64,000 bases of DNA from NCBI RefSeq assembly GCF_001540865.1, contig NC_033623.1:16485896-16549895 (forward strand), read 5' to 3'. Below, piece by piece: positions 22,831-35,217 of this stretch (position 1 is the first letter of the stretch; the number at the start of each line of letters is the position of its first letter). Source of the stretch: Ananas comosus (taxonomy: Eukaryota; Streptophyta; Magnoliopsida; Poales; Bromeliaceae). Both the position numbers and the translations under genes were made by a program. The notes beneath the pieces were generated by a model. That model was not told where the DNA came from and did not search any database. It saw only the letters and a list, made by a program, of their open reading frames with translations.

Positions 22831-25800
22831 TGGACGGGAAACCGTGTGGAGGGCACGGGATCTCCCCTCGCCCCCTCTCCCCCTTTTGTTTCCTACGCCC
22901 CGAAGAACGGTTTACCGGTTTGGGCGGTGGCAGCTACCCTTTCCACCGCCTATCGCCGGTCAGAAAGGAGGAATGTATAAAGACGCCCTCAACTATATTC
23001 TATTTTCATGTAGGCCCTTAAACTTTATCTTTTATCTTCTATTTTTTATTTATATTATTTTAGTAAATTGAGTTAAACTTTTGCTTAATTTATTATCCCT
23101 ATTAGGTGTTAGTTATAGCTTTTCCAATGTTTTAGTGCCAAAAAAGGAAATTATTTTTACCTATTTGGCTAAACTTATTTAATTCTGTAAAATCAGTTAA
23201 GAAATATTAATTAAAAAAAGTGAGAATTGAGGACTTATTTCAAACCGTCTATAGCTGAGGGGTCCTCGTACAATTTTACTCCAAAAGTTTGGCTTGTTCC
23301 ATTACGAGTTTCTGGTCAAAGCGAGGTATTATTTGTAACGAGTCAACGACTAAGTAGTTGGTCGAAAAAGCCTCGCGGGTACCAAATAGAGAACGTGAAG
23401 GGCGTGGTAATTTCGTTAATTCCTCCATATGATTATAATAATAGAAATGTTAATATTTAAAAATTATGCGTTCATTCATCTATAAAAATTCAATCAACTA
23501 TTTTAAAATTTAATATTTACAAAATTAATAAAATTAGTATGAAAATATTAATTTTTAAATGGATAGTGTTTTACAGTTTTAGCTGCATAAATTGTATTAT
23601 TTATTGAGAAAAATTGAACGGCTCATTTGTCAAAGAAGTATTAATTTTGTGGACCTTTCCTATTTATCTGAAACAATGAAACAACGAAGGAATTCCTAGC
23701 CTTATTTGCTAGCCATTGAAAAAGCGTACCAATATACCAAATAAGCCTTAATTTACATATGTGCCATTATGATTTTCTTGGTGCGTACATGCATGCATGT
23801 TCATACCAAAATTTCATACAAAGATGGTCAAAATCTACTTATTGTGTTTGACTTTGCGAGTATAAAGGCCATGTATCAGAGCTATGCTATAATCTTTTAG
23901 TTTTCTTACTTTTTTCTGCGGGTATTCTTATTAGGGTTTGTTTGGTGCACCGGTTTTAGATTATGAAATCGGTATGAAATTCATTAATTTCATGAATCGA
24001 ATCCCAATTTTCATTTCAAAGTGGAATGGGAATGGCTAAAAACATTTTTGGCCCAATCTAGTTTTAAATTTTGGATTATCCCATTCTAAACTAAATCACT
24101 GAAAAATCTCTCTCATTGACACCTCCTCTTCCTAACCCCCTTCTCATCATTCTTCTCTCTCAACCCAAACTCTCTTTCAAAATTCTAAATATGCATTCCG
24201 ATTTTCATTCCACTGACGAACTAAATATTTTTAGATGATTCGTTATTCTATTTTTCATTTCATTACAATTCAATTTTATTTTCAATTCTAGTTTAATCAT
24301 GAACCAAAAATGCTCTGAAAGTGCTTCTCAATTGATGTAGTGCAACAACGAATAAAAGTAATGCTAGATTGTACATCTTACACCGCACTTATTCAATGCA
24401 TCACTCTCTACTTATCTTATCAATTTTTTATTTTTAACTAAAATTCGATATAAACTTTTTGTCAATCATATGATGAAAAGATTATAAGATTTACACAGGA
24501 TATGGATGGTGGAGGTGGTGGTGTGCTGGTGAGACTTAATCCCTTCCTTTCTTTAATTATTAAGTCAGTCTCATTTTGTGTGCGCTTGCCTCAGGTGCTT
24601 GCTTACCGCTGAGAACTTTCAGTTTCGGCCTGTTGATCATGCGCGCTTCAGTGGTTGTGTTGGTGGTGTCGTGGCACGGTGAATTCATAGCCAACATCTA
24701 AATAAGAAAGACATCATAATATTAGAAGATGCCAAGTAGCTCATTAGAAGAAAACTATGGAATTAGAAAACAAGGCGAAAGAACTGAAAATTTATTATCA
24801 CGATAATAATGCGGAATTAGGATTAATATTATCTTTTGTCATATTTCTATCTCGGAAAACTACATCTATAAATAAGCCCGGCCCCAATTTTTTAGCAACA
24901 GACCGACAGATTTGACTGGAAATCTTTTGTCCAGTGCACCAAACTACCTAAACAGAATACGGCCATAAGATTGTCATGTCCGGTTAAACGTATGTCTCGT
25001 TAAATATTTGTGACAGCCGATCGATCAATAATATTTGGAACTGACTGTCTTTAGTGCAAGTGGAAAAATGTTTGATGGTTGGTATCTGAGATTTCAAATT
25101 TGAAGCGTAATTACTTCATATTTTCAGCAAAATTTATTTCTAAAAAAATATTTCTAAAAAAAAAAAGTTCCAAGCTATCGGTTAGTGGGATCAAATAAAA
25201 GGGAACAAGTTATTACACCCGAACCCAGCCCGATTTATATACCAGGGGCCAACTAATGATACATTAGCTCGAATTGCGCAATCATAAATGGTTAGATGAT
25301 GGGTTCGGTTGAATCAGATCGGGAAATGAGTTCGGTTCGCACGTGTGAACGAGTATCTCCGACGAGTGGGCCCACGCTTTTAATGTCTCGAACGCGACAT
25401 GCATCTTCGTTCGCATGGCGATCGAGCACATGAGCGCACTTCAATGTGGGAAAGGGGGTACAGATCGTCGTCGTCTCACGTAGGAATTAGGAAAGTGTTG
25501 CTCGTTGCAGATAAACGCAGAACGCGTTACAACTGGCCCCGAATTTAAAGCGTGCCATCGTGTCACTTTCTCACCAGTAAATATGTCACTGATCGTTTTG
25601 TTTCACAGCTTTGGCTACGATTTTTCTTTTTCTGTACATAGATAGATTCTCCTTACACATTTGTTTCGAAACATCACTTGATGAAAACCTTAAACATTTA
25701 TATCTATGTTCGAAGTTCTACGGCTCAACTCAATACATCTTATACATACTTGATATTTCTTATTCGGATGCCCTCATAACTTCTAATGCAATATGAATTG

Positions 25801-26850
25801 GTAAACAAAAATCGTACGAAGATGGAGTTTGGCGCCTAATGCAAGTGGCGAAACCCTCGAAACGAGGATAAGAAAAAATATGGAAGGTATATGAGGGAAC
25901 TTGTACAAATACATGATCCCCCTCTCCAAGCTTTGGATTAAATAAGACCATATTTTTCCTTTTGCAAAGATTAAATTTGCCCAAAGAGTATATATTGCAA
26001 CAACTTCTGTTTTTTGCTTTGACAGGAAATATGGGCATATGTGCATTACGTTGAGAATTTTTCGCACCTACAAAAGAAATGTGGGTAGTACGGTAATGAT
26101 TCATTTCTTATGGACGGAACGCTGACTAGTTACACTTTTTGGGAGCAAATAATAGACAATTCCGTAAGCAATTGATGTATCCCTATACAATTACTTCGAC
26201 CGACCTACATGTACGTTGATGAGCAATAACATAAGCTCATAGGTAGTAAAATATAGAATTTTTGTGTGTAGATTACATGTATCCTCTTTTCACTCCAATA
26301 AATGCTCCAATTGTATTACATAAATCACTCATCGTTCTCCAACTCAAAGTTGGGACCCCACGTAATTAACATTTTATTAGGCTTTCCTTTGTTATTCTAT
26401 TAAATTTCTGGTTCATCGTGCAAACAAGTAATTCAAAAATATTAAATCAACAATTAATAATTAAATCGGCAATTTTATTATGTGGGGGGAGCTTTTTGGT
26501 GGCTTATTTGGTGAGCAGATTAAAACTTTTCATCTCTTCTTTCAAAAAATAAAAAGAAAAAAAATAAAAATACAGTTACCTCACTAGTCGCTACTCGCTA
26601 CTCGCTAGTAGCTGTATCCGAGTAACCTGTGAAAGTAAGAAGCGGCCGCCGCCGAAGTCGAACAGCTATAAAGGTCGTTCAGAGCATCCGGGGTTTTAGT
26701 TATTAGAAATGAATTCAAATTTAATGCATTGCATTGCATACGCGTTGGAGCAGTTTCTTTTTTTTTTTTTCTTTCCTGGGCCTTTTTACATTTCAATTTA
26801 GATCTGAGACCTCTATCTAGAGCTAAATCGCCACTTTTTCCCCTTCCACT
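22831..26850. other. Long intergenic region, repeat-rich
   Basis: About 4 kb without a supportable gene. It contains two inverted-end signals (GTTTGGTGCACCGG at about 23940 and its near reverse complement at about 24931-24950) that may bound a Tourist-like element. A fragment at about 25115-25160 resembles dispersed repeats elsewhere in the window. Frames at 25611-26104 are short, overlapping on both strands and not protein-like. Confidence 0.5.
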
Positions 26851-27828
26851 CCACGCTTCTATCAGTAAAAGAGAGAGCTTTTGAGAGGTACTGCTACTGC
26901 TCTATACCTTTCTTAAGCTTAGATTGGTTTTGTGAGCTTATCTCAAATGTGTATCACCTTTTTTATGTGCAAATTTCGATGGGTTGTTCCTCGGAGGGGG
27001 TTGCGCGTGAGCTTATGATTTGTTTGGATTTTTCGCTCAAAATGGGTTGCAGTTAATTGTATCTTTCTGTGCTTAGATGAATCATATTTTTGCGAGATCC
27101 TTAATTTCCATTTTGTTTAAAGTATTCTTTAAAGTGAGCCATTGCTCTTCTACTCTGACTTGTGTCGGTTATCATATTTTATGTTGCACTAATGTGTTAA
27201 TTTATTTGGGTTATGACATTCCTTGGGCACTACTTTGTTGTGGCATTACAGGGGAATAATTGTTCCCATAAATGCTACCGAGGAAAAAAAAAATAAATCA
27301 GAAGAATAGCTGTTTTGGACAAGCCGGATTATCCCAGCTTAACCGAGGAATAACATAACCTCTAACTTTATCCCAATTATTGCTCTTGATGTTGTAGTTG
27401 TGGTGACAGGAGATCTACCACTACGCACCGCTTTGTTTCTTAAATCATCTCGTTGAGCTATTGAGCAAATAGTTTCGGTGAATTACAGAAAAATTTGGCA
27501 TTTTTGGTTGTCATACAAGGATAGTTGAACAATATTCTATCTAAAGGTTTGCAATTTCAGTTTTTGTAGTGGGATCGCAAATACTTCTGATTCATTTCAC
27601 CGTTTGGTTTTGAGATAACAGCACGTTATGTTAATTCCGCTTTCATAGATGGAATTCTAGTCCATTGACGATATACTAGTTAAAGACATTTTTAATGAAA
27701 GAAACATATCTTTGTTCAGAACACAATTAAATGGTTGAACATGCATAACTATTTTATTGAATATCTTGTTATGTTATCGTCATCGATCAAAGTTTCTTGA
27801 GCTATATCAACTTCTTGTTTCCCGCAGG
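26851..27828 (+). other. PMT21 leader exon and leader intron
   Basis: A leader exon near 26850-26887 ends TTTTGAGAG before GTACTG, and an acceptor TTCCCGCAG at 27828 lies 20 bases before the ATG at 27849. The leader intron is about 0.94 kb. The start of transcription is not determined. Confidence 0.5.
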
Positions 27829-27848
27829 GACTTCATTTGTAGCACATA

Positions 27849-28385
27849 ATGACGAACAAAGATTCCAAATCGGGGATTTACCCTAATAAAAGGTCCCGAG
27901 TTGTACCAATGTCCTTGATGCTCATGGTACTATGTGGATTTTCATTCTACCTTGGAGGAATCTATTGCTCTGAGAAAAACAGATTCTTTAATAAGGATGC
28001 AGTTCCTCTAATTCGACCACTCAAAGAGACGACAGTCGTCCCCCTCAAAATTAAGCCTGTTGTATTTCCAGAGTGCAGCAGTGATTATCAAGATTACACG
28101 CCGTGCACAGACCCTAGGGTATGTGTAATTTCTGCTTTCTGATGCATTGCCAATATAAGATGCCATTGCTGTTTATTGCAGAACTCTATAGAAAAGGTCT
28201 ATTTAATGAGCTGGAAATTCAAATTTGATTCAGGTTTACTTAGCAGTGTAAATTCATGTTTTTGAAAGGATAATTTGGTTTATAATGATTTCTTTATTTT
28301 GTTTGCGACGAACAAGATCATACTGAAGCTTCAACATTCCCTTTTCTTCTTGGATGCCACATTTTTGCATGCACGCTGCAGTTTA

Positions 28386-28427
<42 letters not shown>

Positions 28428-30190
28428 CAGCTATGGTGCTTGTAAAAGTACCAAGTACTTGGTGCTTGTAAGTTTTTTACCGTTAGATCTATTCCTCGTA
28501 TTATTTTCAACCATTAGAGGTGGAAGAAGTATGGTAATTACAGACTGACTTACATGGAACGCCACTGTCCGCCAATGACTGAGAGAGAAGAATGTTTGGT
28601 GCCTCCTCCTGATGGGTACAAGCCACCAATTAGATGGCCGAAGAGCAGAAATGAATGTTGGTATAGGTAGTTTCCTTCTACTTGCAGTTCCTTTTTCGGG
28701 TAAAATGCTTGAATAGTCTCCGTACTTTCACGATATTGTGACTTGTCCTGAACTTTTCCCTTAAACATTTTAGCCCATAAACATTGTTATATATTGCAGT
28801 TTTGTACTAGGCCATCCAAAATAGCTATCGCTTGTTCAGTCACATGCTGAGCATGTGACCCTTCCACTTTGAATAACCATTTTAACCCTGTTTAAAATAG
28901 ACTGAAATGAGGGACCATTTAATGATTGAAGGGTAAAGTGGTTGTTTTACAGGAAAGGGGAGCATGTAACTAAACTACCGTGGCGTATGTTGGACTCTCA
29001 GGGATGTGACTGCATTATATAAAGTGAGGGACTGAAATATTTAAGTGAAAAGTTCAGCGCAGTATTTTGCAAGTACAGGGGAGTACTCATGCATTTTACC
29101 ATCCTTCTTAATCATTCAAGACATCTTTAACTCTATACTGAAGCTACACCCATGTATTTACATTATCCAGAAATGTTCCTTATGACTGGATAAATAATCG
29201 GAAATCAAATCAGCACTGGCTAAGGAAAGAAGGTGATAAATTCTTCTTCCCTGGGGGAGGTACTATGTTCCCAAATGGAGTTGGCGCCTATCTTGATCTG
29301 ATGCAAAGTCTAATACCTGAAATGAAGGACGGAACTGTCCGAACTGCTATTGACACTGGCTGTGGGGTAAGTATTCAATTACAGACGAAACAATTTTGAC
29401 AGTGTAACAATTTAAAGGCCCTCTTCAGTCAATTCAGTTTCTTTTTTTTTTTACCTTATTATATCCTTATGTATGAAGGATACATTTGAGAATAAATTTC
29501 AAGCAAATGCATCAGTTGTCAACTATGAATCTTAGAAAGCTCATTCTGTCACTAGCTGCCACCTGTACTATACTAACTCGTCAAGGGCATTTTGGTTGAT
29601 GAGATATATGTAGCATTACTTGTATTTACTTGTTACCTTTTTTATTAATATTTTTGTTTTTGTTTTACATTATTAGGTTGCCAGCTGGGGAGGTGATTTA
29701 TTAGACCGTGGAGTTTTGACGGTTTCACTTGCACCTAGAGACAATCATGAGGCTCAAATACAATTTGCTCTCGAACGTGGCATTCCAGCAATTTTAGGCA
29801 TTATTTCTACTCAACGTCTTCCTTTTCCATCCAATTCATTTGATTTGGCCCACTGTTCGAGATGCCTTATCCCATGGACGGAATTTGGTAACTTATTTTT
29901 TTTCTTCAAGTCACATTTATGTTTTACGAATGATGATTTGAAATCATTTTGTTCTCTACTTCGGCTTTTTTGAGGTATTTTAAATATATATAGACCCTCA
30001 AATATGCAAAATGGCCATAAAGTCTACCGTGAAATCAGTATTTGCATGCATACCCTTGAAAACCTTGCTTACTTGCACATGTTTTCTTGCCAAGTTCATC
30101 TATGCTAAAACAGCTTTTGCTTATGTACCCTGGCAGGGGCATGAATGCAAATAAAATTCTCTCTCAGGGGCACACATGCAAATTTAAACT

Positions 30191-30258
<68 letters not shown>

Positions 30259-32049
30259 TGCCTATTTGGAGGGGCATATATGCAAAACAGCCCCCTTTTC
30301 CAACCTTCATAAGTCATTTTCGATACTCTCCTAAGTAGTTTTGTGGTGATTCCATCTATTCACCACTCTAAATTGTACTTTATAACATTTCAGGCGGCAT
30401 TTATCTAATGGAAGTGCATAGACTACTTAGGCCTGGTGGGTTCTGGGTGCTCTCTGGGCCTCCCATAAACTATGAAAACCGATGGCATGGGTGGAACACA
30501 ACAGTAGAGGAAAAAAAAGCTGATTTTGACAAATTAGAGAAATTGCTTGCAAGCTTGTGCTTCAAACTATACAATAAAAAGGGTGACATTGCTGTGTGGC
30601 AAAAAGCTCTAGATAACAGCTGCTATGATAAGCTGAATCCTGCTACTTACCCTTCAAAGTGTGATGACAGCATGGATGCAGATTCTGTGTGGTATACTCC
30701 GCTCCGCTCATGCTTAACCGTTCCAAACCCTAATTTCAATAAATTTGGACTAAACTCCACTCCTAAATGGCCTGACCGGTTAGATGTAGCTTCAGAGCGG
30801 ATCACCATGGTTCCTGGTGGGAATTCTGGTGGATTTAAGCATGATAACAGTAAGTGGAAAGCGAGGGCAAACCATTATAAGAGTTTCCTTCCTGCTCTTG
30901 GAAGTGATAAAATTCGAAATGTTATGGATATGAATACACTGTATGGGGGCTTTGCTGCTGCACTTATAAATGACCCTGTGTGGGTGATGAATGTTGTTTC
31001 TTCTTATGGTGTGAACTCACTTGGTGTGGTCTATGACCGGGGACTGATTGGTACCTACCATGATTGGTAAGTCAATTGTATTCATCTCTACTTCTATATT
31101 ATATTGAGAGTTTTCTTTTTTTCTTTTTTTCTTTTTTTTTGGCATAACGAAGGTTTTAGTGTTCACTGAGATTAACATGATGTGTTTTACTTGATAAAAA
31201 CAAGGAAAAACGGAAGTGATTCACTTACTAGTACATTTTAGGTTGCAAAATTTCTTTTCTAGCGAGCACAGCTACTGTTTCTGCATTGTTTATAGCGAGA
31301 ATTGTTTTTCTGAAATCTAGATTAGAATGAATATGCAGCCTGACATACTCATTTATAAACTTTGCTAGTATCACATCATGCTTTTTGGGAAGATGAGAGC
31401 TTAGGTGGTTTAATATTTGTTATTACTTATGTGAATCCAGTGGTTTTATTTCTTGTGCAATATGTTTTTATGTCTAATTCTGCTATTCTTTCTACTTATT
31501 ATCCGCTTTTGCAGTTAAAAATATAGTTACTTTTTGGTTGTCCTGTCCATTTACAGGTGTGAGGCTTTCTCAACTTATCCTCGAACATATGATCTCTTGC
31601 ACCTCGATGGCCTGTTTACTGCTGAAAGTCACAGGTATATTATGTGAGCCAGATTCTTGGTTTGATTCCTTTTCCCCCTTTTCTTTTCGTTTTTCTTTTG
31701 CATGAAGAACAAGCTCATTAACTCTTCAGTTTCAGGTAATGCAGCTAGTTTGAAGTTTTCTCAAATAGATAGAAAGCTAATTTTAATCTACTTGTTTGTT
31801 TCAGGCAATGCACTAGTTTTAATTTTTTCTCAAATAAGTAGGAGGTGATAAACCAATTCATATAACAATTAAAAAATTGATACGAAGTAGTATGCTAGTT
31901 AAAAAAGATTAAGAACATTTTGTCCTAGAGTTACATGCCTCTCATATCAAAAGCCCTATTATTATCTTTGTTATGCTGATTGGTAAAGCTTTGCTCAACT
32001 TAAGAGTATATTTAAATCTACCAAGCTTTATTCTAAAAATTGCATGCAT

Positions 32050-32105
<56 letters not shown>

Positions 32106-32369
32106 TCATCCTTGCACTCGTATGTTGACAGATGTGAGGTGAAATATGTGCTCCTCGAGATGGATCGGATCCTACGACCAAGTGGGTATGCTATTATCCG
32201 CGAGTCTAGCTATTTCATAGATTCCATAGCGACCATCGCCAGAGGTATGGGATGGGATTGCCAGAAGAAGGACACTGAATACAACATTGAAAAGGAGAAG
32301 CTGCTAATATGCCAGAAGAAACTTTGGTATCCAAAGCACAGTGAACAATATGGAAGTGCGAGTAAATAA
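27849..32369 (+). CDS. PMT21: Probable PMT methyltransferase (PMT21/ERD3-like), 604 aa
   Basis: Seven coding exons join with correct phases: 27849-28118, 28518-28666, 29171-29366, 29677-29887, 30394-31066, 31557-31634 and 32132-32369, giving 604 residues, the normal length. A short basic N-terminus, one membrane segment at residues 18-40 ([17 protein letters not shown]) and a lumenal DUF248-type methyltransferase domain make it a type II Golgi protein. Family marks are [26 protein letters not shown], the SAM-binding [13 protein letters not shown] at about 199-211, [29 protein letters not shown] and the final [16 protein letters not shown]. The family is linked to methylation of cell-wall pectin, mostly by genetics of relatives; this copy's substrate is inferred. 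The N-terminus fits the PMT21/ERD3 branch best, but PMT19/20/22 are close. A transposon sits directly at the stop codon. Confidence 0.92.
28389..28424. repeat. (TA)n microsatellite in PMT21 intron 1
   Basis: About 18 TA units, followed at once by repeat-like sequence with a 14-base palindrome (ACCAAGTACTTGGT at about 28450-28463) that leads up to the exon 2 acceptor. Confidence 0.9.
28699..29100. mobile_element. MITE with about 30-base TIRs in PMT21 intron 2
   Basis: The left end GGTAAAATGCTTGAATAGTC and the reverse complement of the right end GGTAAAATGCATGAGTACTC match well, and similarity continues (CTCCGTACTT against CCCCTGTACTT). They enclose about 400 bases with no coding frame. No clear target duplication is visible, so the superfamily is left open. 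Confidence 0.65.
30194..30257. repeat. (TA)n microsatellite in PMT21 intron 4
   Basis: About 31 TA units in the intron between 29887 and 30394. Surrounding sequence has repeated short words (gggcat..atgcaaa) at about 30130-30180 and 30268-30290, suggesting an old inserted repeat. Confidence 0.9.
32053..32096. repeat. (TA)n microsatellite near PMT21 exon 7 acceptor
   Basis: About 22 TA units followed by a T-run, ending about 35 bases before the AG acceptor at 32130-32131. Confidence 0.9.
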
Positions 32370-32371
32370 AG

Positions 32372-32981
32372 GGACTTTTTTACAAAATAATCCTCTAAAA
32401 CTCTATAATTTATAAAATAATCCTGCCAAATTTATATTTGGCAAACGCGGTGAATCGTTCACCGCATTCTTTCATGCTTTAAAAGTAGTGAATCGTTCAT
32501 CACATTCACTCATGGCTTTTAAAGGCAATGAATCATTCACCGCATTCACTTATGCCTTTTGAATGCGGTAAATCGTTCACCGCATTCACTCATACCTTTT
32601 ACAGGCGGTGAATCGTTTACCGCATTTATTAAGATTGTATATGAATTATATAATAAATAGAAAAAAGTGAGGTTGCTAGAATTATAAGTGGATTATTAGA
32701 ATTTTTATTTGATAGTTAGGATTGTATGAATAGATTATTATGATTTTCATATTGTTAAGATTATATAAAATTGTAGGGATAGATTATTAGAATTTTCACG
32801 TTGTTAAAATTATATGTAATTTGTTGAAAATTGTTATGTGGTCGTTAGGATTATATATGAGATATAGAAAGAAACAGTTAATAAGTGAAAGACGGAGAAT
32901 AATTCACCGCCATGTGGGAAAAATTCATAGGGTTATTTATCTAATTAGATAATTTTATAGGATTATTTTTTAAAAAAGTCC
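32372..32981. mobile_element. Mutator-like MITE at the PMT21 stop codon
   Basis: The element begins GGACTTTTTTACAAAATAAT and ends with the near reverse complement (ATTATTTTTTAAAAAAGTCC). It is flanked by identical nine-base direct repeats TAAATAAAG at 32363-32371 and 32982-32990. Nine-base target duplications with long inverted ends are characteristic of Mutator-like elements. It is 610 bases, has no coding frame and is therefore non-autonomous. The left target duplication contains the PMT21 stop codon (TAA at 32367-32369), so insertion copied the stop and pushed the original 3' UTR 619 bases downstream. Its left part holds a tandem array of palindromic 40-base units. Confidence 0.85.
32447..32630. 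repeat. Tandem array of ~40-base palindromic units
   Basis: Five units start at 32447, 32485, 32525, 32565 and 32605 (spacing 38, 40, 40, 40). Each carries a version of GCGGTGAATCGTTCACCGC, an inverted repeat with 8-base arms and a 3-base loop, followed by ATTCACTCATGCCTTTTA-like spacer. Unit 1 is a perfect palindrome; others have one or two arm changes. The array lies inside the Mutator-like element and, if transcribed, in the 3' UTR of PMT21. Confidence 0.9.
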
Positions 32982-33442
32982 TAAATAAAGACTAATTAAA
33001 GTAGTTTAGGATAGAAGGTATATACAGAGAAAATCCTCAGATTCTTTGAGTCAGACTTCTCTTATTATGTAGGCTCGCCAAAAACATACTGCAAGATCGA
33101 ATTTAGAAATCTTGAAGTTAGGATTAATCAATTTTTGTGTATTCTTTAGCAAGGAGCATCAGTAGAATTTCATATTCCATAATTGTTGAAGCAACCGGAT
33201 AAATGGCAATTACATCTAAAACTTTTTATGTATTCAATTAGTTCCGTGCAATGGTGGTTGAATGAGTGTTAGTAAGTAAAATATCATTGAAGTAAGTTGT
33301 GTGCTACAATGCTGCATAGTGTGTGTTTCTTGGATTGCAAAAGTTATGGTATCGTGGCCTGAGATGAATATGGATGAATTTTCATATCCATGCTCACAAA
33401 TTTGTAGTTCTTATGCTTTTTTTTTTTAAAAAAAAAAATTGA

Positions 33443-33946
33443 GAGAGAGATAGGTAGTATGTTATTCATTTTGTCTATTTCATTTAGAAATAAACTTAGC
33501 TAGAAATATGAATCAACTAGAATGCTTATTTTTCTTTAGTTGGATTTTTTTCCTGCAGTTGCTTTTCGTCTTTTCGACAAAGAAAAATCGCCCTGTATTT
33601 GTCAATATGTTTACGGAGCGCACCGGCCGTTGACCGGCAGTTGCAAAGGCGTACATGTTATGAACTTCTTCTTTTTTTTTTCTCCCGATTTGATTTGTAA
33701 ATTATGTTGAGATACATGATTTGTATTTTCAATTTTTTAGCTTTTAGATTTTAATTGTTTTTATAATTACCACAAAACATGAAATTTCTCATCGCAGTGG
33801 ATAGTTTAAAATTTGAGATTACATGCAATGAAAAATCAAATTATATAAACGAAGTTCGAATTTTAATTAATTCATATTTTTAGCTAAATTTATTTTTTAA
33901 AAAATAAACGAAATTTGATAGAATGGTGTGCTTGCTACTAGGCATG
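33443..33946. mobile_element. Foldback-like element with long inverted ends
   Basis: The left end (about 33443-33520) and the reverse complement of the right end (about 33850-33946) share a diverged sequence of about 80 bases containing AAATAAACTTAGCTAGAAAT / AAATAAATTTAGCTAAAAAT and ATGAATCAACTAGAA / ATGAATTAATTAAAA. Single copies of the same arm occur at about 62570-62640 and, more decayed, near 25115-25160, so it is a dispersed family. No coding frame. Confidence 0.5.
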
Positions 33947-35009
33947 ATTTGACATTTGAGCCTTATTTGGGTTAAGTAATTTTTGTTTTCTACCAGAAGA
34001 AGCTGTTGACCATCCGTTGGATCGCACGTGAGTTGGATCCCAACACGTCTGGAGGATTGACTGAGCAATACATTTTTTCTATATTGAAAGAGAAATGCTA
34101 TTTGTATACTGAAAAAAAAAAAAATACAAAGATCTTTTGAATTTTAGCTCTTTTATAAATCGGGCGCTTGAACTTTTAACCTTTATCAAATAATTTAATA
34201 ATTTTTTTTAATTAAAGTTATTGATTATCGAATACATAATTATTTTTGTTGTATGTAATGTATCTAATTTTATAAAGCCTCAAAACATTGAAAAAAAATA
34301 TTTGTTGTATTTGAACGTATAAAAAAATAATGAAAATTAAAGTTTGGTTCAACCATTTCTTCGATCATCTAACTTTTATTTTGAGAAAAAAATAGCACGT
34401 TACATGCTTCTTTCATATAAAACTTCAATCCCCTAACTTAATTATCAATACTAAAAGAGAAAAAATAATTTTTTTACATATATATTTTGAAGCCTTACAG
34501 AATTATATAAATGATATTCGATTAAGATTGTAGTGTAATTAGTAAGTTCACTTGAGGAGAGGAATCTATTGAAATATTTGATAAAGTTTAGCAAATGCAA
34601 TCATTAAAATTAAAAGATCCGGTTCCTATTTGCAAAAGAGCGCAGTTTGAGGAGTCTCTTTACGTTACATTTTACTCCGTTGAAAAATAGATAAAAAATT
34701 TTACACCTCATCCATCTCAAGATTAATTTTATCATATTAGCAACATCATAACTCCAAAAGTGTTTTTCGAATTTTTAAATGAGTGGGGTATAAAATTTAC
34801 ACATATACGTTTAGTTTTATAGGCAGCAATTGTCACATTAAAATACTTACAATACGCTAAATATATAGTGTTAAAATAAAACTTTAATTTTTAGTCTCAT
34901 AATTTTATTTATATTTTTAATTATTGTAAAAGTTTTAGTTTGAAATTTTTTACTTTAAACATTGTGACAGAGATAATTAAAAGCTGAAGGGAAAAGTAGT
35001 TTAACATCC

Positions 35010-35125
35010 AATAGATTCTCAACGGATTAGAGGTATGTTTTTTTTTTTTCCTATTTGAGAGAGAGAGAGAGAGAGAGAGAGCCAATAGAGTCTCAACGCA
35101 TTAGTGGTATGTTTTTTTTTCCTAT

Positions 35126-35165
<40 letters not shown>
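35010..35165. repeat. Tandem duplication with (GA)n tracts
   Basis: Two copies of a unit of about 80 bases: AATAGAnTCTCAACG..ATTAG..GGTATG, a T-run, CCTAT, and a GA microsatellite (about 35058-35082 and 35127-35155). The second ends in a G-run. Confidence 0.8.
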
Positions 35166-35166
<1 letters not shown>

Positions 35167-35217
35167 AGGGGGTAGTTTGCTACTTGCATAAAAAATATAA
35201 ATTAATTAGACTTTAAA

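Noticed and set aside
25611..26104. Frames of 60-114 codons on both strands in the long spacer
   Set aside because: Short, overlapping, AT-driven, without splice sites or recognisable motifs.
30087..30338. Frames with long Ile-Tyr runs
   Set aside because: These are translations of TA microsatellites within PMT21 introns (likewise near 32040-32181).
32447..32630. Regularly spaced repeats resembling a CRISPR array
   Set aside because: The unit repeats as a whole including its spacer, the host is a plant, and the array lies inside a transposon.
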